64,000 nt of DNA from positions 53,778,801-53,842,800 of the forward strand of contig NW_019211455.1 in the NCBI RefSeq assembly GCF_002443255.2, read 5' to 3'. The stretch comes from Varroa destructor (taxonomy: Eukaryota > Arthropoda > Arachnida > Mesostigmata > Varroidae). The translations under genes and the position numbers were made by a program. Shown piece after piece: positions 15,201 through 28,730 of the stretch. The notes under the pieces were generated by a model. That model worked only from the letters and a program-made list of their open reading frames with translations. It did no database searches and was not told the DNA's origin. Position 1 is the stretch's first letter. Each line of letters starts with the position of its first letter.

Positions 15201-16740
15201 GGGTTAGCCTAGAGAAACGTTTTTGTGGTCATCGCAATACGCTGAAACCAGGAAACTTCGAAAGCTACTTATTTGACATAGAAATCAAAAAGCACTATAA
15301 TTAATTATTATCATGATCATTATTACTATTATAACCATCACAAACCGTATGGCTGACATCGCGCGAGAACTTTTCGTATCTATCCTTTGTGCGTCACGCT
15401 TATGAATTTTGCAGCCCCATCGTACTCGGACATTAGACGCTTACTGAAGACTTTATGGTAAGTTCTCTGATACAGTATCTGTGCTCATCAGCATTATAGT
15501 TATACGGGTAATGACTTTGGCAAGAAGAGGTTTTGCCGACACTCGCATCAATTTACTATATTCAAGGCAATTTTAAGTTAAAAGTTACCCTGATCCTCTT
15601 CCGTGTGCCCGATCTCGTTTTTCTTAAACAAAGAAGCTCACACTTATCGACAGGCCATAATGTCTCGTAGACATACGATGCGGTTGCGAGATACAGCTGT
15701 GCCTTTGGACTATATATGAAACCAGCAACGTAACTTTTATATCGCCTAAGTTTGGCGTCGAGAATTACGCGTTTGTTTCTAATAACTTATCATTAAGATT
15801 TTCTACACGCGAAAAAGGTCGAAATGAAAATGTAATATTTCGAGGCCAACGGTCGCGTCATGGCTGCAACGGCAGGCCATCAACCAAAGTATTATGCGTA
15901 GCAATGCCAGGACGCTTGTGAAATGCCAACTGGATGACAAGACACATAGTGATTTAGATAGACATGGTACGTACAGACTTGGCCCTTTAGCTAGATTAAC
16001 ACTCTGCTTTTCGATGATATGCTGATGCCGTTGCCGTGTATAAACAGATTGATCTTCTGGAAGCGCTAAGACCGATCGCTGTCAGTGGTTATTACACAAC
16101 GAGCTTCTTAACGCGCTGCTCACAACGCGTATAATAACAGAATTATAATGATGATTGGCGATAAAAGAAAGAAAACAAACTTCAACGCTGGATAACTTGA
16201 CACGAAAAAGGGAAATGTTCTCTCTCACTCAACTTTCAATACGACACACAGCAGGCTGTGAAGCATATAGGAGTTTTATTAGAGAAAGCTATTGAAAATG
16301 CTGAGAAGCTTCAGTAAGACATGTTAGGAAAGAGCCAGCTTTGCGAAATATGTCTAGCAATTGACTTATATTCACTACGTTTGTTGGCCCATTTCAGAGA
16401 ACTTAGATTTGTAGGATAGAACGCAACAAAAAAAGATGGGCTGTTGCATTTGTGATGTGAAGACGGTGATTGGTAAGAAGCGTGTGCACAGGTCACGCGT
16501 ACATAAAAGCGGCATTTTTACCTGAACATTTGTTAATTACCTAGGCATTTATTATTACGTAAATTATTGAATAATAATGATAGCTATATTATTTACGTTC
16601 GTGTAAATAATAATAGAGAATACAGAATTGTCCACCATTATTATTATTATTATCAATAAGTTATATCTTCTGTGAACTTTTTATTTTCTTATAACTGCTG
16701 GATAAAACTGACCCAAGGAATAACTTGCATAGTATTTGAG

Positions 16741-16770
16741 TATATATATATATATATGTATATATATATA
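16741..16770. repeat. (TA)n microsatellite
   Basis: A TA repeat of 30 nt with one TG step. Similar short AT runs occur at 4704-4725, 35350-35375, 36939-36957, 37665-37681 and 40140-40161. Confidence 0.9.
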
Positions 16771-17315
16771 GTGAATATTACAATTATTTAAATTACAATC
16801 TTTTAATATCCGCTATTTAGTATCCGGGTCTACTTAATTATTATTATTAACGTTGTTAGTTATCGTCTATTTTAACAGCCTCAACCCACTCATTTTCCAC
16901 AACAACTTGCGTTTTTTGAGGCGTTGGAAAAATTCTAGGCTCAGCTAGCGCAATTGGTTTCGCTGTCGGATGGAACAAATATATTGCGCATTTCGGAAAT
17001 GCGGAAACATTTTAATATTAAAATACAACTTGTCAATTTCTCTATACTATACAAATGGGTTCCGAAAATACAGTATGTTGACAAGAAGATTCCGGTGGGG
17101 TAGTACAACGAGACGACCAAGTCATCGTGGGACATCACCACACATCTCGTGAGCGGATTTCGTCTAAGCTTCCTTCGGTGTTTTCGTGGCCCAATACTGC
17201 TGATGCAGCACAGATTCTGGTTGTAATAATGGTGCATAGTCTTTCTCCTGGTTCGTTTACGTTTCCGCGAAGTCATCCAGCTCAAGTATATGAAGTTGCT
17301 TGAGATCGCCAGTTG

Positions 17316-17954
17316 CTACAGTTTCTGACGTAGAAGCTCTTTAAAGGATGCTAATATTGGTGCGTTCGCTGTTGAGGGGCAGTTCAATAGGTTGTTCAAA
17401 CGTTGCACAATATATGGAAAGAGATGAATTCGTGTATACATCGTACAGGATCTGACCGTGCGCGTCAGCCGCAATGTGAACACTCTCCCAAGACACAGGA
17501 AGGTTATGGGAAGGTCCGAGGCAACGAGATACGGGTACAAATCTGCGGAAATGTCTGAGAGACACTGATAGCAGCGACCGATCATTTGGGAATCGGGTCT
17601 TTTTTTTTCATGAACCATTACGTATCTCTCAACAGTAACAGAGCCAACATCGATTACTAGCCGGATCAGCTCGACGAGAAGGTGCGAGGGACTACTGCGT
17701 CCTGTGAAAAGCTGAACAATGACGAGACAATGAAGCTGTGGCGTGCCTGAAGAGATTTTTGGCCCACTAGTGGACTGACATGGTCCTTCAGTTGCGTAAT
17801 TATAAAACTGTATTTGGCCATAGCAGAAGTATGATTTGTTGGTGTGATGGGTGTCGCATAATCTTACATACTGGTAGATAAAAAAAATCACTAGCAGGAA
17901 CCTTGGAGATACCATGAAACAGAAAATACGATGGGCTTGTGCTAATGAAAACAA
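17316..17954 (-). other. 212-codon open frame, unknown
   Basis: This is the second-longest frame of the window, with an ATG at 17954 and an N-terminal hydrophobic stretch (residues about 18-30). The middle has a normal residue mix (VTVERYVMVHEKKRPDSQ). A second minus-strand frame at 17565-17341 and several plus-strand frames in the same segment are also open, so the low stop density may reflect base composition. No domain is recognised. A decayed gene copy is an alternative to a real gene. Confidence 0.2.
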
Positions 17955-20900
17955 TTAAGAGAAGAGCTCATCTTTTACAACGCAGAATATTGAGAGATAA
18001 TGTTTTCTCGTCGAAGTCGAAGCTGCGCGAGGTTGCAGCCCGTTTCGTACACTTCGTAGGTTAAATAAGCGCTGAGGGCTTAACAGGTGTTTGGGTCTTC
18101 ATTCTGCTTGGTACTGTCACGATAGATACCATAACCAGCTGCAAAGAATGCCCACTCATGAAACAATGTTTGCCTCGTAGCGGCGGCGGAGGCTATAACT
18201 GTAACAACGAGACGCGTACGGTGTCAGCGACTGTAAGCATTTTAATGAATCTTACGTCTTGCGCGTCTCGTCGTCTATAAGAGACACATGCATCGTAGGT
18301 CCATATTTCACTGATACAATAAACTGGACAACCAAAAATCTATAGGAAAATGTCATATCGAAGCTGATAATCTGCAACGCAAAGCTGCTCTTCGCAGATT
18401 CTTATAGGGGACTGAACCAGGCCCAGTTATGTCCCAAACCCCTTCCTCGGAAACTTCCATAATAATACCTCGTTCAAATCCGAGGCGATTCAATAGACAT
18501 AATAAATAATCTATTTGACAAAGCCAAGAGTTAGCTGCAGGTTAAGGATCTTTAATAGAAATTAATAAGAAGAAGCAACCGAAAGCTGAAGCGTTTATAC
18601 TATAGTAACATATTAATTTATTTTATTTAGTTAAGAAAACGTTAAAATTATTTTAATATCGATATCTAAAATGTGATGCAATCTTCATAACAATATTTTA
18701 CAGCGTAAAGTTATAGCGTAGATAATTTCGAATTGAACTTGACCTAATAAACTTAATAGAAACAGAGAGTGCGTTTAGTGAGTGAAATAGTTTATTCATT
18801 TTATTCTTTTAATATCCTCTTAATCAGCGATATTCCAGTTGCAGTTTGCTTGGTCCGAGACAATTACGGATGTTCCTAAAAAGCGAGGGGCGGAATGGGG
18901 AATTTTTGTTAATAAATATATTCTAATGCACATTTTAGCAGCATTGGAAACTTTGCAAAGTAGCGATCGTGTTGCATCGTTCGGTTGTCGCGGTCAGTCT
19001 TACGTACGCGAGCTCGCCAGAGTTCACATTAGAAAAAAAAAATAAATGCCGTAACGACCTATAAAAGCTGGGCATGTTTACAAGTATGATAGTTATTTGT
19101 TTGTATCCAGAAATGAAGACAAGACCCATATTTTATAGTGCTTCAACAAATAGGAATTATAATAAGAACAATAATTAATGTAATTTTAACCGCTACAATA
19201 GACTGCCAACAAAGCTATGTTCCTAAAGATTGCAAGGCCATAGCAAAAGCGCTGGTGTTAACCGTCCGCGATAAGGCCAAGGAAAGATATTTGTCGTTCC
19301 TGTGCCGTATATGGCTTGTATAGTTGTACGTAGAAACTAGCATAAATGACATGATTATGAAAAATGAAATTTAGCCAGCTCCGCATAGCCGAAGGGCGTG
19401 GTAAAATGGCGTAAGCACGTTACGGTATTGGGCTATGGTCGACCTGTACTAGGGAAGAACAAGCAGCCGTACATAAGCCGCATATTCGAGTAGGTTGTAT
19501 GCTTCGGACGGAGACAATTGTTAACGAACAGATGATTTCACGGCCTCAATGGCAACCCTAATAATCACCACGAGTATGATAAAGTGACCCACACGAGCCA
19601 TGGCAACTAATGAACGAGGAGCTCATGTTGGCTTCTGTTATGTTGACCTTCTAACCTTATCTTCCAGATCCAACGGATTAAGGATTCTCTGGGGAGTAAA
19701 GGCAGCAACTACGGTCAAACATCGGCAACAGGAAGAGGATTTTCCCCCAGACGCTACAGATTACCACCGATCTGCCATCGAGAAACGGTCTAATATGTAT
19801 ATATAAAAAAAGCGCGCGCGCGTGAGAGGGAAAACGTGGCAGTATGTGGTCAGTACGATCTTTATTACTATGAGTTGTCGTTAAGAGCGCTGTGAAGGGT
19901 ACCGTACACGTGAAACGGCAGACCAAAGTGTATATAGCTCACACCGATTTAAGTTAGAAGTTTAAATACGTGAGATTGGCTAATTGGCTAGAAGATTATT
20001 CGCATCGAATATGACATTCATATCTATCTTCTTGTGATGTGTGGGAATAAATAACTGGGACATAAGTTACCGAATTGTGCTGGCAGATGTTTAAAAGTCG
20101 TTCGGAAGGATAGCAACATTTATTTCTCAAAACAAGGGTTCTTCAAAGGCGGCAGACGGTGTTCGGCTGTATAGGGAGACGCGTCGACCCTTTAAATCAG
20201 TAGGTGTCATTCAATGCATACTGGGAATATGGAACAAATCATTTGGCCTTTGTAAGTTCATCGTTCCGTTAGTCGGCCGAAGTGCAAAACAACTGCCTAT
20301 TATGCAGGCTATTCGACGTTTGTTCAGATGCCTAGTTTAGTTCAGCCGAATCGGCATCGCAGGCCCTTTCGATGCTGTGCCTTCGGTATTTGAAAATGAG
20401 CCTGCTGAATGTTTCGTTGTTAGGCCAAATAGGAATTCCATCGTCATTCTTCTTTCCTTTGGGCATTGGGGAATTGAAAGTACATAGCAGTTGTCTAGCC
20501 TGATGCATTACGATGTGAGCTATATACGTTCGCCTCTTTTTTTTTTCGATCTCCTTCCGCAGTTTTCTCTTTTTGACTACAGAAATACTATTTTGATTCA
20601 TTATACTGGCGTATGACAAAAAAATCATCACTTGAGTGCTATGCTTAGGAACTGGGTGAACCAGTACCAGCTGTATTTTCAGGCGGGAAATAGGACTAGG
20701 CAATGCAGTAATCATCGTGTTTTATTTTTAAGGCATAGCAAACATATTTACATGGCGGTTATCGCGTTGTTCGGAAACATCATGTTCTCCTTTCTTTTTC
20801 TTATATGGCACTGCATCCACCGCCTATTGGACCGCAGCCTATAACACGCATTACCACCGTTGGACATCTTTAGAGCTAAGGAGCATTTTCCGTTACGAAA

Positions 20901-21996
20901 AAGCGCGCATCCGCGCACACAGGTACACACATACGAACAAACAAAAAAACCGATATAAACAGAGAGAATAAGAAGAAAACTCTTCTTTATGTACAGGTAG
21001 ATCTCAGCATCTTCGGTGCTGCCATCGACTAGCGGCCTTTTACTGCTCCTGTCGACGGAAGCGCAGGATGCATGGCACCGTATCGGACAACAAGAAGGCC
21101 ATTATTGTTGGAGAAGGTGGAAATGAAATATTTTGAAGACGTTTTTACAGTTTGTAGTTTCTATTTGTACGAGCGACGACTGAACGAACAATCGTATAAT
21201 ATCTCGTTAGTTGCTTGATGATTAAATGCAGCATAATCACTGCTTGCTAAAGTCACCCTGTTGAAAGTACGTTTATTGTACAGGCTGTGTGCGACCACAA
21301 CGAGTGCAGGGCTCACCCAGCTAACTCGCTTTGGAACATAGCTGAGTGTTTACTGCCAATGGCGGTGTCGAAATGCCGCTAATTTGGCATAACTTGAACG
21401 TGAATCTCTCTCATGAGTCTGACGTTTTCCTCGTTCCTTCTTGGTCGCACCAACGAAACGGACTTCGCTTCGCCCCCGTAGAGCTTAATGAATTGAGTCT
21501 AACATAACGCCATGTGAGAATTAATGATTCTGTTCGCCAGCGTAGTTGTCGGAGACCATGAGCGATAGAGCTACTACTATACCGGACCGTGCAGGCAGGT
21601 GGCTAACGGTAGGTAAGCTTACATGAGTCACATTAATAACACCTCTATATATATTTGTACACAGGCATGTTACATGCACCACTTGATCACTATACGGTTC
21701 GACTAGCTGGGGTATGTGTGCGTGTAAACGGACAGTTCCAACACTTATCTGGAAAACCTCGAGAGAACTGTGCCGCTAGTGACTAGTCAATACGTTGGTG
21801 TTACAACTGAGTATTTTTCGACCATAAGTCTTAACTCTGTCTGGACCTTACTTGTTAATATAGTAGGACTATATGCAACTACCCTACAACGAAAAATCGG
21901 GATATTCGACTGTCTTTCCTCCAACATACATCTTGTAAACTATGAGGAATCAGGCTGCTGCACGGTATTTCGTTACATAAAGAATAATTAAATTCA

Positions 21997-21998
<2 letters not shown>

Positions 21999-22038
<40 letters not shown>
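21999..22038. repeat. (AT)n microsatellite
   Basis: An uninterrupted AT repeat of 40 nt. Confidence 0.95.
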
Positions 22039-22043
<5 letters not shown>

Positions 22044-24862
22044 TATACACATCTATATCGGGTTCTAAATCTTACCTTTAATGGAAACAAAAGAAAAAAA
22101 AGTACTATCTTCTTGTTCTATTCGATCGATTTGTTTTCCCCGACATCAGTAGCGGTACTATTGGCCTGCTTACTACCAATATGGGGGCATCTGGGTCGTT
22201 TGGCCTATATCACGAAGGTGTCAGCCTCTATCGAAGACCTCTCATACAGCCGTTGAATTCCCACGCGACATCTGGAAACTAGAAGGGAATAGCGTTGTCT
22301 TTGCTGCCTAGGATTGTGTTATTTGTTGCCTATTGCCCGTCATCCTTTCAACCTTTATGAGCGGTTTAGAATATATAATAGATTATAGTGCATAATATTA
22401 TAGCATACGGTGGCAAAGGCTTCGACTTTAGCTACCTACCACTAAGTCCCGTAGCGCCGTCGTACGGGTAGGCTAAGCCCTTACATTAGAACCCAGAAGC
22501 CTGAGTGGACCTTCGGCCTAAATAATCGGCAAAGCCTCAAAGCCTCTTCGTGTAGGCAGCCGGTCAGCCTGAACATTTCTTCGGGGCCCGTAGTGGCAAC
22601 AGCGGCGGACTGCGACCATTGACCACTTATCTGGGGCTTCATCTTTGACCGGATGTTGTTGACAGTGTATCCCGTTCTCTACTACCAAGGATCCCACCGT
22701 TGTCCTGTTCCGTAAATGATACCTTTTCCTCGTAATGTTTACTTCTACTGATGCTGCTACTGTGGAATCAAAGTAATGCGACAATGATAAACGGTGCCGT
22801 ACTGGCTACAGCGTTTTTGAAGCCTGCATAGAGACCGAGTGGAAGATGTGCGGCGCACTGCGAGATTTACTCAGCGAGCAGCTGAATAGATCGCTTCCAG
22901 AATTACGGCAACGTTGCCAACAGCAACGGCATAAATCACGTCAACAACAAAAGTACAAATCACACTGTTTCTTCAACACGGAGATAACCCGTAATCGATC
23001 GATACATCCCTCCGTCGACTATCTGCTTTAGCCTATTTCTTCATTCCAATTTGGGTCATCGAACTCGTTCAGCGTTCGGTGGGATCATCAGCCTTTCTGC
23101 CAGAACATACTTGATGGAATGGTAATTAATTATATATGATGAACCAGTAGTTCGTTCTATACTCGAACGGATAAAAATGAGCAAACCATTGCTCAACACG
23201 ATCTATGATGAAGAGCTAGAAATGGCGGGGCGGGGGGTCACAAGCTTAGCAAACTTCAACAGACCGCAATGATACGTAGAATATGGAGCTGGAACACTGG
23301 TCAAAAACAGACGGGTAGAGACGATTTGTCGATGCGAGAGATCCGATCATAGGGAGTCTGAGAAAGCTCATGAATAGCAACGGATACTTTTATAGACAAA
23401 AACTAATGAGACCACGTTCGGAGAAACGGGATAACGAAAGACAAACTGCTGTTTGAGCGGGGTACAGGGAAAAGCCAATAACAACATCAACGTGTGAATG
23501 GGTCGTATAGACACAACGCATTAATGTAATATAGTAAATAAGTTAAAACTAGACTGGCCGAACCAGAGGCGTGCGGTGCGGTACAGTATCACTGAAATCA
23601 AGACGTAGTTAGAAAGGAGGATTAGGAAAAATGTTCAGATATAATACAAGTATAGTTTGTTATATGAGTGCAGCACAATTTACAAAAGATTCAATTAAAA
23701 TAATTTATTTTTTATTATTGCCTATTTTTATGCGCAGCAGATGGACATCGGCTAAGTTATCAAATAGAATGGAAAAATTGAGGCTTCAAAAAAATACAAA
23801 GAATCAAATAGCTGATGAAGAACGAATTATTTACGAAAACGTTTCAAGGAATAGAAAAACCTGGACCTACGCGGACCTGATCGTAAACAAAGTAATCACT
23901 AACGTAATGCTAACGAACCCATAGGCCAAACAACCTGTAAAAATATAGAATAGAGTAAAAATAAAGATAAACTGACGTAGACCGCAAATAAGATAGTTTA
24001 GTTACCTAGCAGCAAATTTATTAATGGCTAAGTATAGACAGGAAGACGAAGGGCATTTTTGAAGCAACGTTGTTTATGCAAATGAAGTATTGAATGTGTA
24101 GAACAGAAGACGACAGTGTAGATGAGATACAAGTGAGATTTCTGAAAGCTAAAAGGACCATTAGATATTACGTTGGGATGCGGAGACTACGTAAAGGGGC
24201 AAAACGTAAACGAGACAAGACGTAAAGCACAAGTACCAATATGGCCACTGAAAAGTAGGCTGAGCTGCGTTTGCCGTATGTTATATAGTATGATAGCATA
24301 ATTCTGAACGTTAAGGTGTGCAGCCAGGAAGTGTTATGTAAGGAGTTAGAGGACGCTATTGCAAAAAATCTTCATGGCTATTGCAAGCAGAATCTTCACC
24401 GCTTTGTATTTCAAATAGCACGAGGACGAATGTATCAGACCGTGTTTGTACTAATACGATGAGACCTTGTGAAAGATCAGGATACATTAGGAAAAATTGT
24501 ACCAAACGCATAACACAGAATAGTTCAGGTGCGTTTGAAAAAACCGCTACGTGACAGGCAGCGCTTTTTTGCCTTCTCCCTCTCCTAAAAAATGTCGTGC
24601 ACCCGCCGAAAACCAAAAACGAATTGAAAGCATTAACTATTTATTGTGTGCGTACTTCACGTTCCGACTATCTAAGCGTACCGAGGCACGAGGCAGCCGA
24701 CGGATAGGTCAATGGCGATTCATGAGGCTAGATGGTCTCGATTGGCTAGATAATTATATTGACAGAATAATATAACATTACGCACGGTCCACTCAATAGA
24801 CTGAATTTAAATATAGGCCAACGTGTACTTACGAATAATTTCTACATCGTCTTTAAAAAGAT

Positions 24863-24880
24863 CCTTCTTTTAAAAGAAGG
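24863..24880. repeat. Perfect 18-nt palindrome
   Basis: CCTTCTTTTAAAAGAAGG. Other perfect 16-nt palindromes are ATAGAGGTACCTCTAT at 10651-10666 and AATTGCTTAAGCAATT at 11103-11118. Confidence 0.9.
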
Positions 24881-25678
24881 TACAGAAACATTACTCATGT
24901 ATGAATAATTTGGCCTGACAAGCGACCATTGAATACAGTTATTGTTGCTATACGAAGTTACACGATGAGCTGTTCTCATGTTTGAAGACACTGTCAAACC
25001 TTCTCCATGGAAACTACTCATTCGAAGCTCGTTCAGCTATATAAAAACCAACCGAAAAAGAACAAATCAAATGACCTACTTGCTTTCTATATTGATATAA
25101 TTTTTATAATAATGCTTCATGATTCGCGTAGAAACGAATCTTATTTACTCTGGGTTAAGTTGTCTTAGCTCGGATCTTACACCTCGGAACCTTATAATTG
25201 TTGTCCATGAAAAGAGCTGCATTTTGAAAACTCTGCTGAGTTTCTGTGTCGTTTAATAGCCTTTGTCTTATTTCCTTCATTTTCGTTGGCGATCTACATA
25301 CTAAAGTTCCCAGTATTTAGAATCAACAAAAACCAATAGAACAACGCACACTTTCTGTCCTGCTGTCATTTGGGTTCTTTATTTTCTTTTTTAATTACAG
25401 TAGTGAAAATAATGGCCGATCACTCATATTTTTGCTACTTGATCCGATTAATTGTCGATTGCAGTATGCGGCATTAACAAACGCCTGAGTGCTCCTTATG
25501 ACATGCCTATGCTAGCCTTAACTCCAGTAAAATTCAGACTGTGCGAGCACAACGTCGAACCCATGGCACGTTCGACTATCAATTAACTCGTGCTCATGAC
25601 CTACCGCGCTTTCCCTAATGAGAGATGGTCAGATCGCGTTTGAGAGCGCGAAGGACTCCAACCATCAGTCTGGCCTAG

Positions 25679-25914
25679 CCAAAGGGATGGCCTTTGGTGG
25701 CCTTGAAATGGCAGGATGGGCGTATACAACTCAATCAGCTAGCAGCAGCTGACAAGCCACTTGGTCTACACCACTTTTTCACTTGGTGCTCAGTCTCTGG
25801 AACGAACCTTTGTTACAGGGACTTTGAAGATACTGCATCGAGGGTCAAGGCGTACCCGTGGCTATTCGCAAATGGGTATCGCTGCCCCGTCATAGGGATG
25901 CCTGAGGGGATAAG
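25679..25914 (+). other. Possible internal exon in a GC-richer island
   Basis: Flanked by an acceptor (catcagtctggcctag|CC) and a strong donor (ATAAG|GTGAGA), these 236 nt are open in phase 0 to phase 2 and encode 78 codons of ordinary composition, ending RCPVIGMPEGI. A second open frame overlaps the left end (25.6-25.75 kb) and also looks protein-like. The island could therefore equally be an old, frame-shifted copy of something. Not recognised. Confidence 0.22.
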
Positions 25915-28210
25915 GTGAGACGAGGGTGATCGTTGTAGTGTAATTGGTCGACATGAACGAGACTACGCAACTAACGGAGGTATACGCCGTCCAAATATTG
26001 ACGAGGTGCCACTAGGAACGAAATTGTTCGAACAGCGCCCTTTATTTCTCGGCAACCCCCGGCTGTCTGCTCTACGCAGTTTCGTAGCCGTGTTTCGGCA
26101 ATCTTAGACCTCTCATTGAGAGGACGGTGTCAATTATTTCCCAGCGCAAAGGGTCCATTAGACAATTGGCCGCAAGATACTCAATGCATCGTCTGCTCTC
26201 GAATCGGTATCTGCCCTACACGTTGTGTGCCGTGTTGGTTCCTTTGTTATAGCTGAGAGGAATTTATAGATCCTCGTTGCAAATCTCCACAGCAGTAAAA
26301 ACCCATACACCGAACAGCAAACTACGATGATTCTGACCCAGTGAAAGCTTAAAGAGTCACAGGTGTATACACGTTAAATTGACTCGACCCCTTTCTAACC
26401 GTGACTCATACGCGATGCTAACCCTACATGAAGTAGGATTCACGCGATAATCACCGATACACCACCAGGACGTGTCATAGCAATTGCTGTGGTCCTAATC
26501 AAGGGTACGACCAGAGCTACTCGCAGTGGGTCATTTTTTCGCAACGGGGTTGCATTTTGGGGCGGGACGAGAAGTAGGAGCCCTCGTGCCAGTATTGGTT
26601 GACGGCAGGGACATTTCACCTGTGCGTATATGCTGCTGGTGCGGATCCATAGCCTCCGCAACGTGACGTCACACCAATGAACAGATCGATGCAGGCATAC
26701 CGCAACGGTATATGAAAAGCAGGCATTACTATTCGACAGCGATTGAGGCTTTGGAAATCAAACGGATGAGGGATATCGATGCTGCTGCTGCTGCTCTTAG
26801 ATGAGTGTACTTCACATGGGCATTAGCTCGTTATACAATGTAGTACTAATGACACGATATATTCCATTCTAGAATATGTCACTGTTTGGACAGATGATTA
26901 TGTTGAAGGTCAAACTTTCCGTAAATAAGTTGTGTTTTGTTTGGATAATTTTTTCGCGGACCAAAAGGGGCCTAGAAAAGTATGAGCTGCATTTAAATGG
27001 TGTTGCAACCATAATATCATACAAACGCGTTTTCAATGCCCGCTATTCTATAAGGCGCATCGATAGAATAAAGTGTCGAGACAGTCACGCCCTGGTACTA
27101 GCATCGAACGAGGCCTACGAAATAGGCAAAGAAGGACTTATGCTGAACAACATGCTTGTTAAATATAGTTATTTTGCCTACTGCCTAACGGGTAGAATTG
27201 ATACGAAAACACGTTAGAAAGAATAGCTGTGCCGCACTGTAGCTCAGGATAGTATCTGCCAACACTTAGAAATATGTGAAAATAAGCAAACCTGTATTTA
27301 TTTGAAAAGTAGACGAAAATAGTCTCTCTAAACCGATGAAAAGATACTGAAACCGGCTAAATAACATTAGGTCGCAGAGAACAGATTCTATAAAATAGTC
27401 TAAAAGCGCTTGTTTTTATTTGCCGGGGGAGTGCCTACTATGCACTGTTCTTGTTCATATGTGATTTGTTAATAACACCCCTCGTTCGTCCCAGACTCGC
27501 TGACTTTGTCTTAGGATGGCATTCAGAATACTCGCTCAGCCGTGCGATCTGACCGAGCGTCAACGTCGTAAAAAACCACTAGGTCATTCAAAGGTGCCCG
27601 CTGATGCCACCGAAAACAGTATAGCGTTTCGCTCACTCACAAGTTACGCTGCTGCATTGAATGTTTGATATCATAGTTGACGTTTACTTTTATAGGCCGA
27701 CGTGTCTATGCAGCATTTTTCAGCCATATTACAACCCAGATAATTGTTCGTTAACAGCCAGAGTGTGCTTGATATACTGTAACCTTTTTTCGCTCTGTCA
27801 TTTTTTTAGCCTTACCGAGCGAACACATTTTACCGGCCGGATCGGGGCATCGCTTCTCGCTCCCATCTAATAAAAATCGCATTTTTTAGTTGCGTACCGT
27901 CTGCGGGCTACCGGTTACACTTCGCCATTTCGTACATGGGTTTGCCGCGTGTGTGGCATCGATGAATACGTGTAGGTGTATGTTGATTCCAATTAAGTCG
28001 CTCTCGTTTCAACAATCGACATTGTTTTTTGCTAATTTTTTGTCGTTTCTTCGTTCTGTTTCAATTGATTTTCTCATTGTGCGAGCTCGACAGCGAACGC
28101 TAACACTACTTATGCTATTAATGAAATGAGTGCAACACGGTCAGATTCGTGCAGGCAGTGCTCGTGGCCTTATCGAGCGGCGTTTTCCTGCGCGTTGAAG
28201 CTTGGTCGAT
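25915..28210. other. GC-richer island, then AT-rich non-coding DNA
   Basis: Between 25.9 and 26.8 kb short protein-like frames are broken by stops, as in decayed coding sequence. After 26.8 kb I see nothing recognisable. Confidence 0.35.
26780..26797. repeat. (GCT)5 trinucleotide repeat
   Basis: Five GCT units inside a plus-strand open frame of about 45 codons (26.67-26.80 kb), where they would read as polyalanine. Confidence 0.85.
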
Positions 28211-28543
28211 TCAGCTGAAAAACGCGTGAGCGCTTAGTGAACTAGAGATGGCTTCAGATGGAACACGTAGCTTTCCAGGTTTAGGGTTTGTCGGCGCCAT
28301 ATTGACCCGAACAACTCTGTCCCGAACGTTACGGCGGAGCGTAAACGGAACGATTTTGACTGTCAATTCGATATTTTGAGGGAATTTTTTTGTTCGAGGC
28401 CAAGGCGAAGTTAAACGGATCACCGGCATAGTGTTTCTCGTTCCTTGATCCCCGATAGGTCGAACAGATGATCTAATGGTAAAGGCTCGTGGAAGCTTTA
28501 GCGGTTCGTTCGAAAAGCAGTTCTCCACAGCTGATTGATCGTT
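28211..28543 (-). other. Open frame of 110 codons with coding-like composition
   Basis: The frame runs without a stop from 28543 to TGA at 28213-28211. It has no ATG in the first 45 codons, so it would have to be an exon. The peptide is rich in Pro, Arg and Val with no low-complexity run, for example VKIVPFTLRRNVRDRVVRVN. No clear acceptor was fixed and no domain is recognised. Confidence 0.25.
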
Positions 28544-28710
28544 CTACCACGTAACATGCCGCCCTGTTATAAAATGCTAACTGGATCTGTTTAATTAAGA
28601 TTCATCGAGGAAAGCGTCATCTATTAGGGGCCTTGTCTATTTGCTAGGTATTGTTGTTAGCAACAAATTCCCTTATATGTTCGTGACATTGGTTCGAGTG
28701 GTCATAACAT

Positions 28711-28730
28711 TAACAACAACAACAACAACT
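28711..28730. repeat. (AAC)n microsatellite
   Basis: Six AAC units in tandem. Confidence 0.85.

Larger units (their letters stand above)
1..17315. other. Non-coding AT-rich region
   Basis: No supported gene. Open frames here are mostly 60-117 codons, at the length expected by chance. A minus-strand stretch at 8906-8739 has unusually many C-ending codons and is listed as a finding. The rest is simple repeats, palindromes and AT-rich sequence. Confidence 0.5.
17955..25678. other. Non-coding region with one GC-richer patch
   Basis: No supported gene. At 22.5-23.05 kb open frames exist on both strands, including an 84-codon plus-strand frame (22777-23031) with a Gln/Arg-rich stretch. The remainder looks intergenic or intronic. 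Confidence 0.45.

Noticed and set aside
18473..18487. tRNA B-box-like GTTCAAATCCGAGG (also at about 15180)
   Set aside because: No A box, acceptor stem or proper 7-base T-loop could be built around either copy; a shared 14-mer is expected by chance here.
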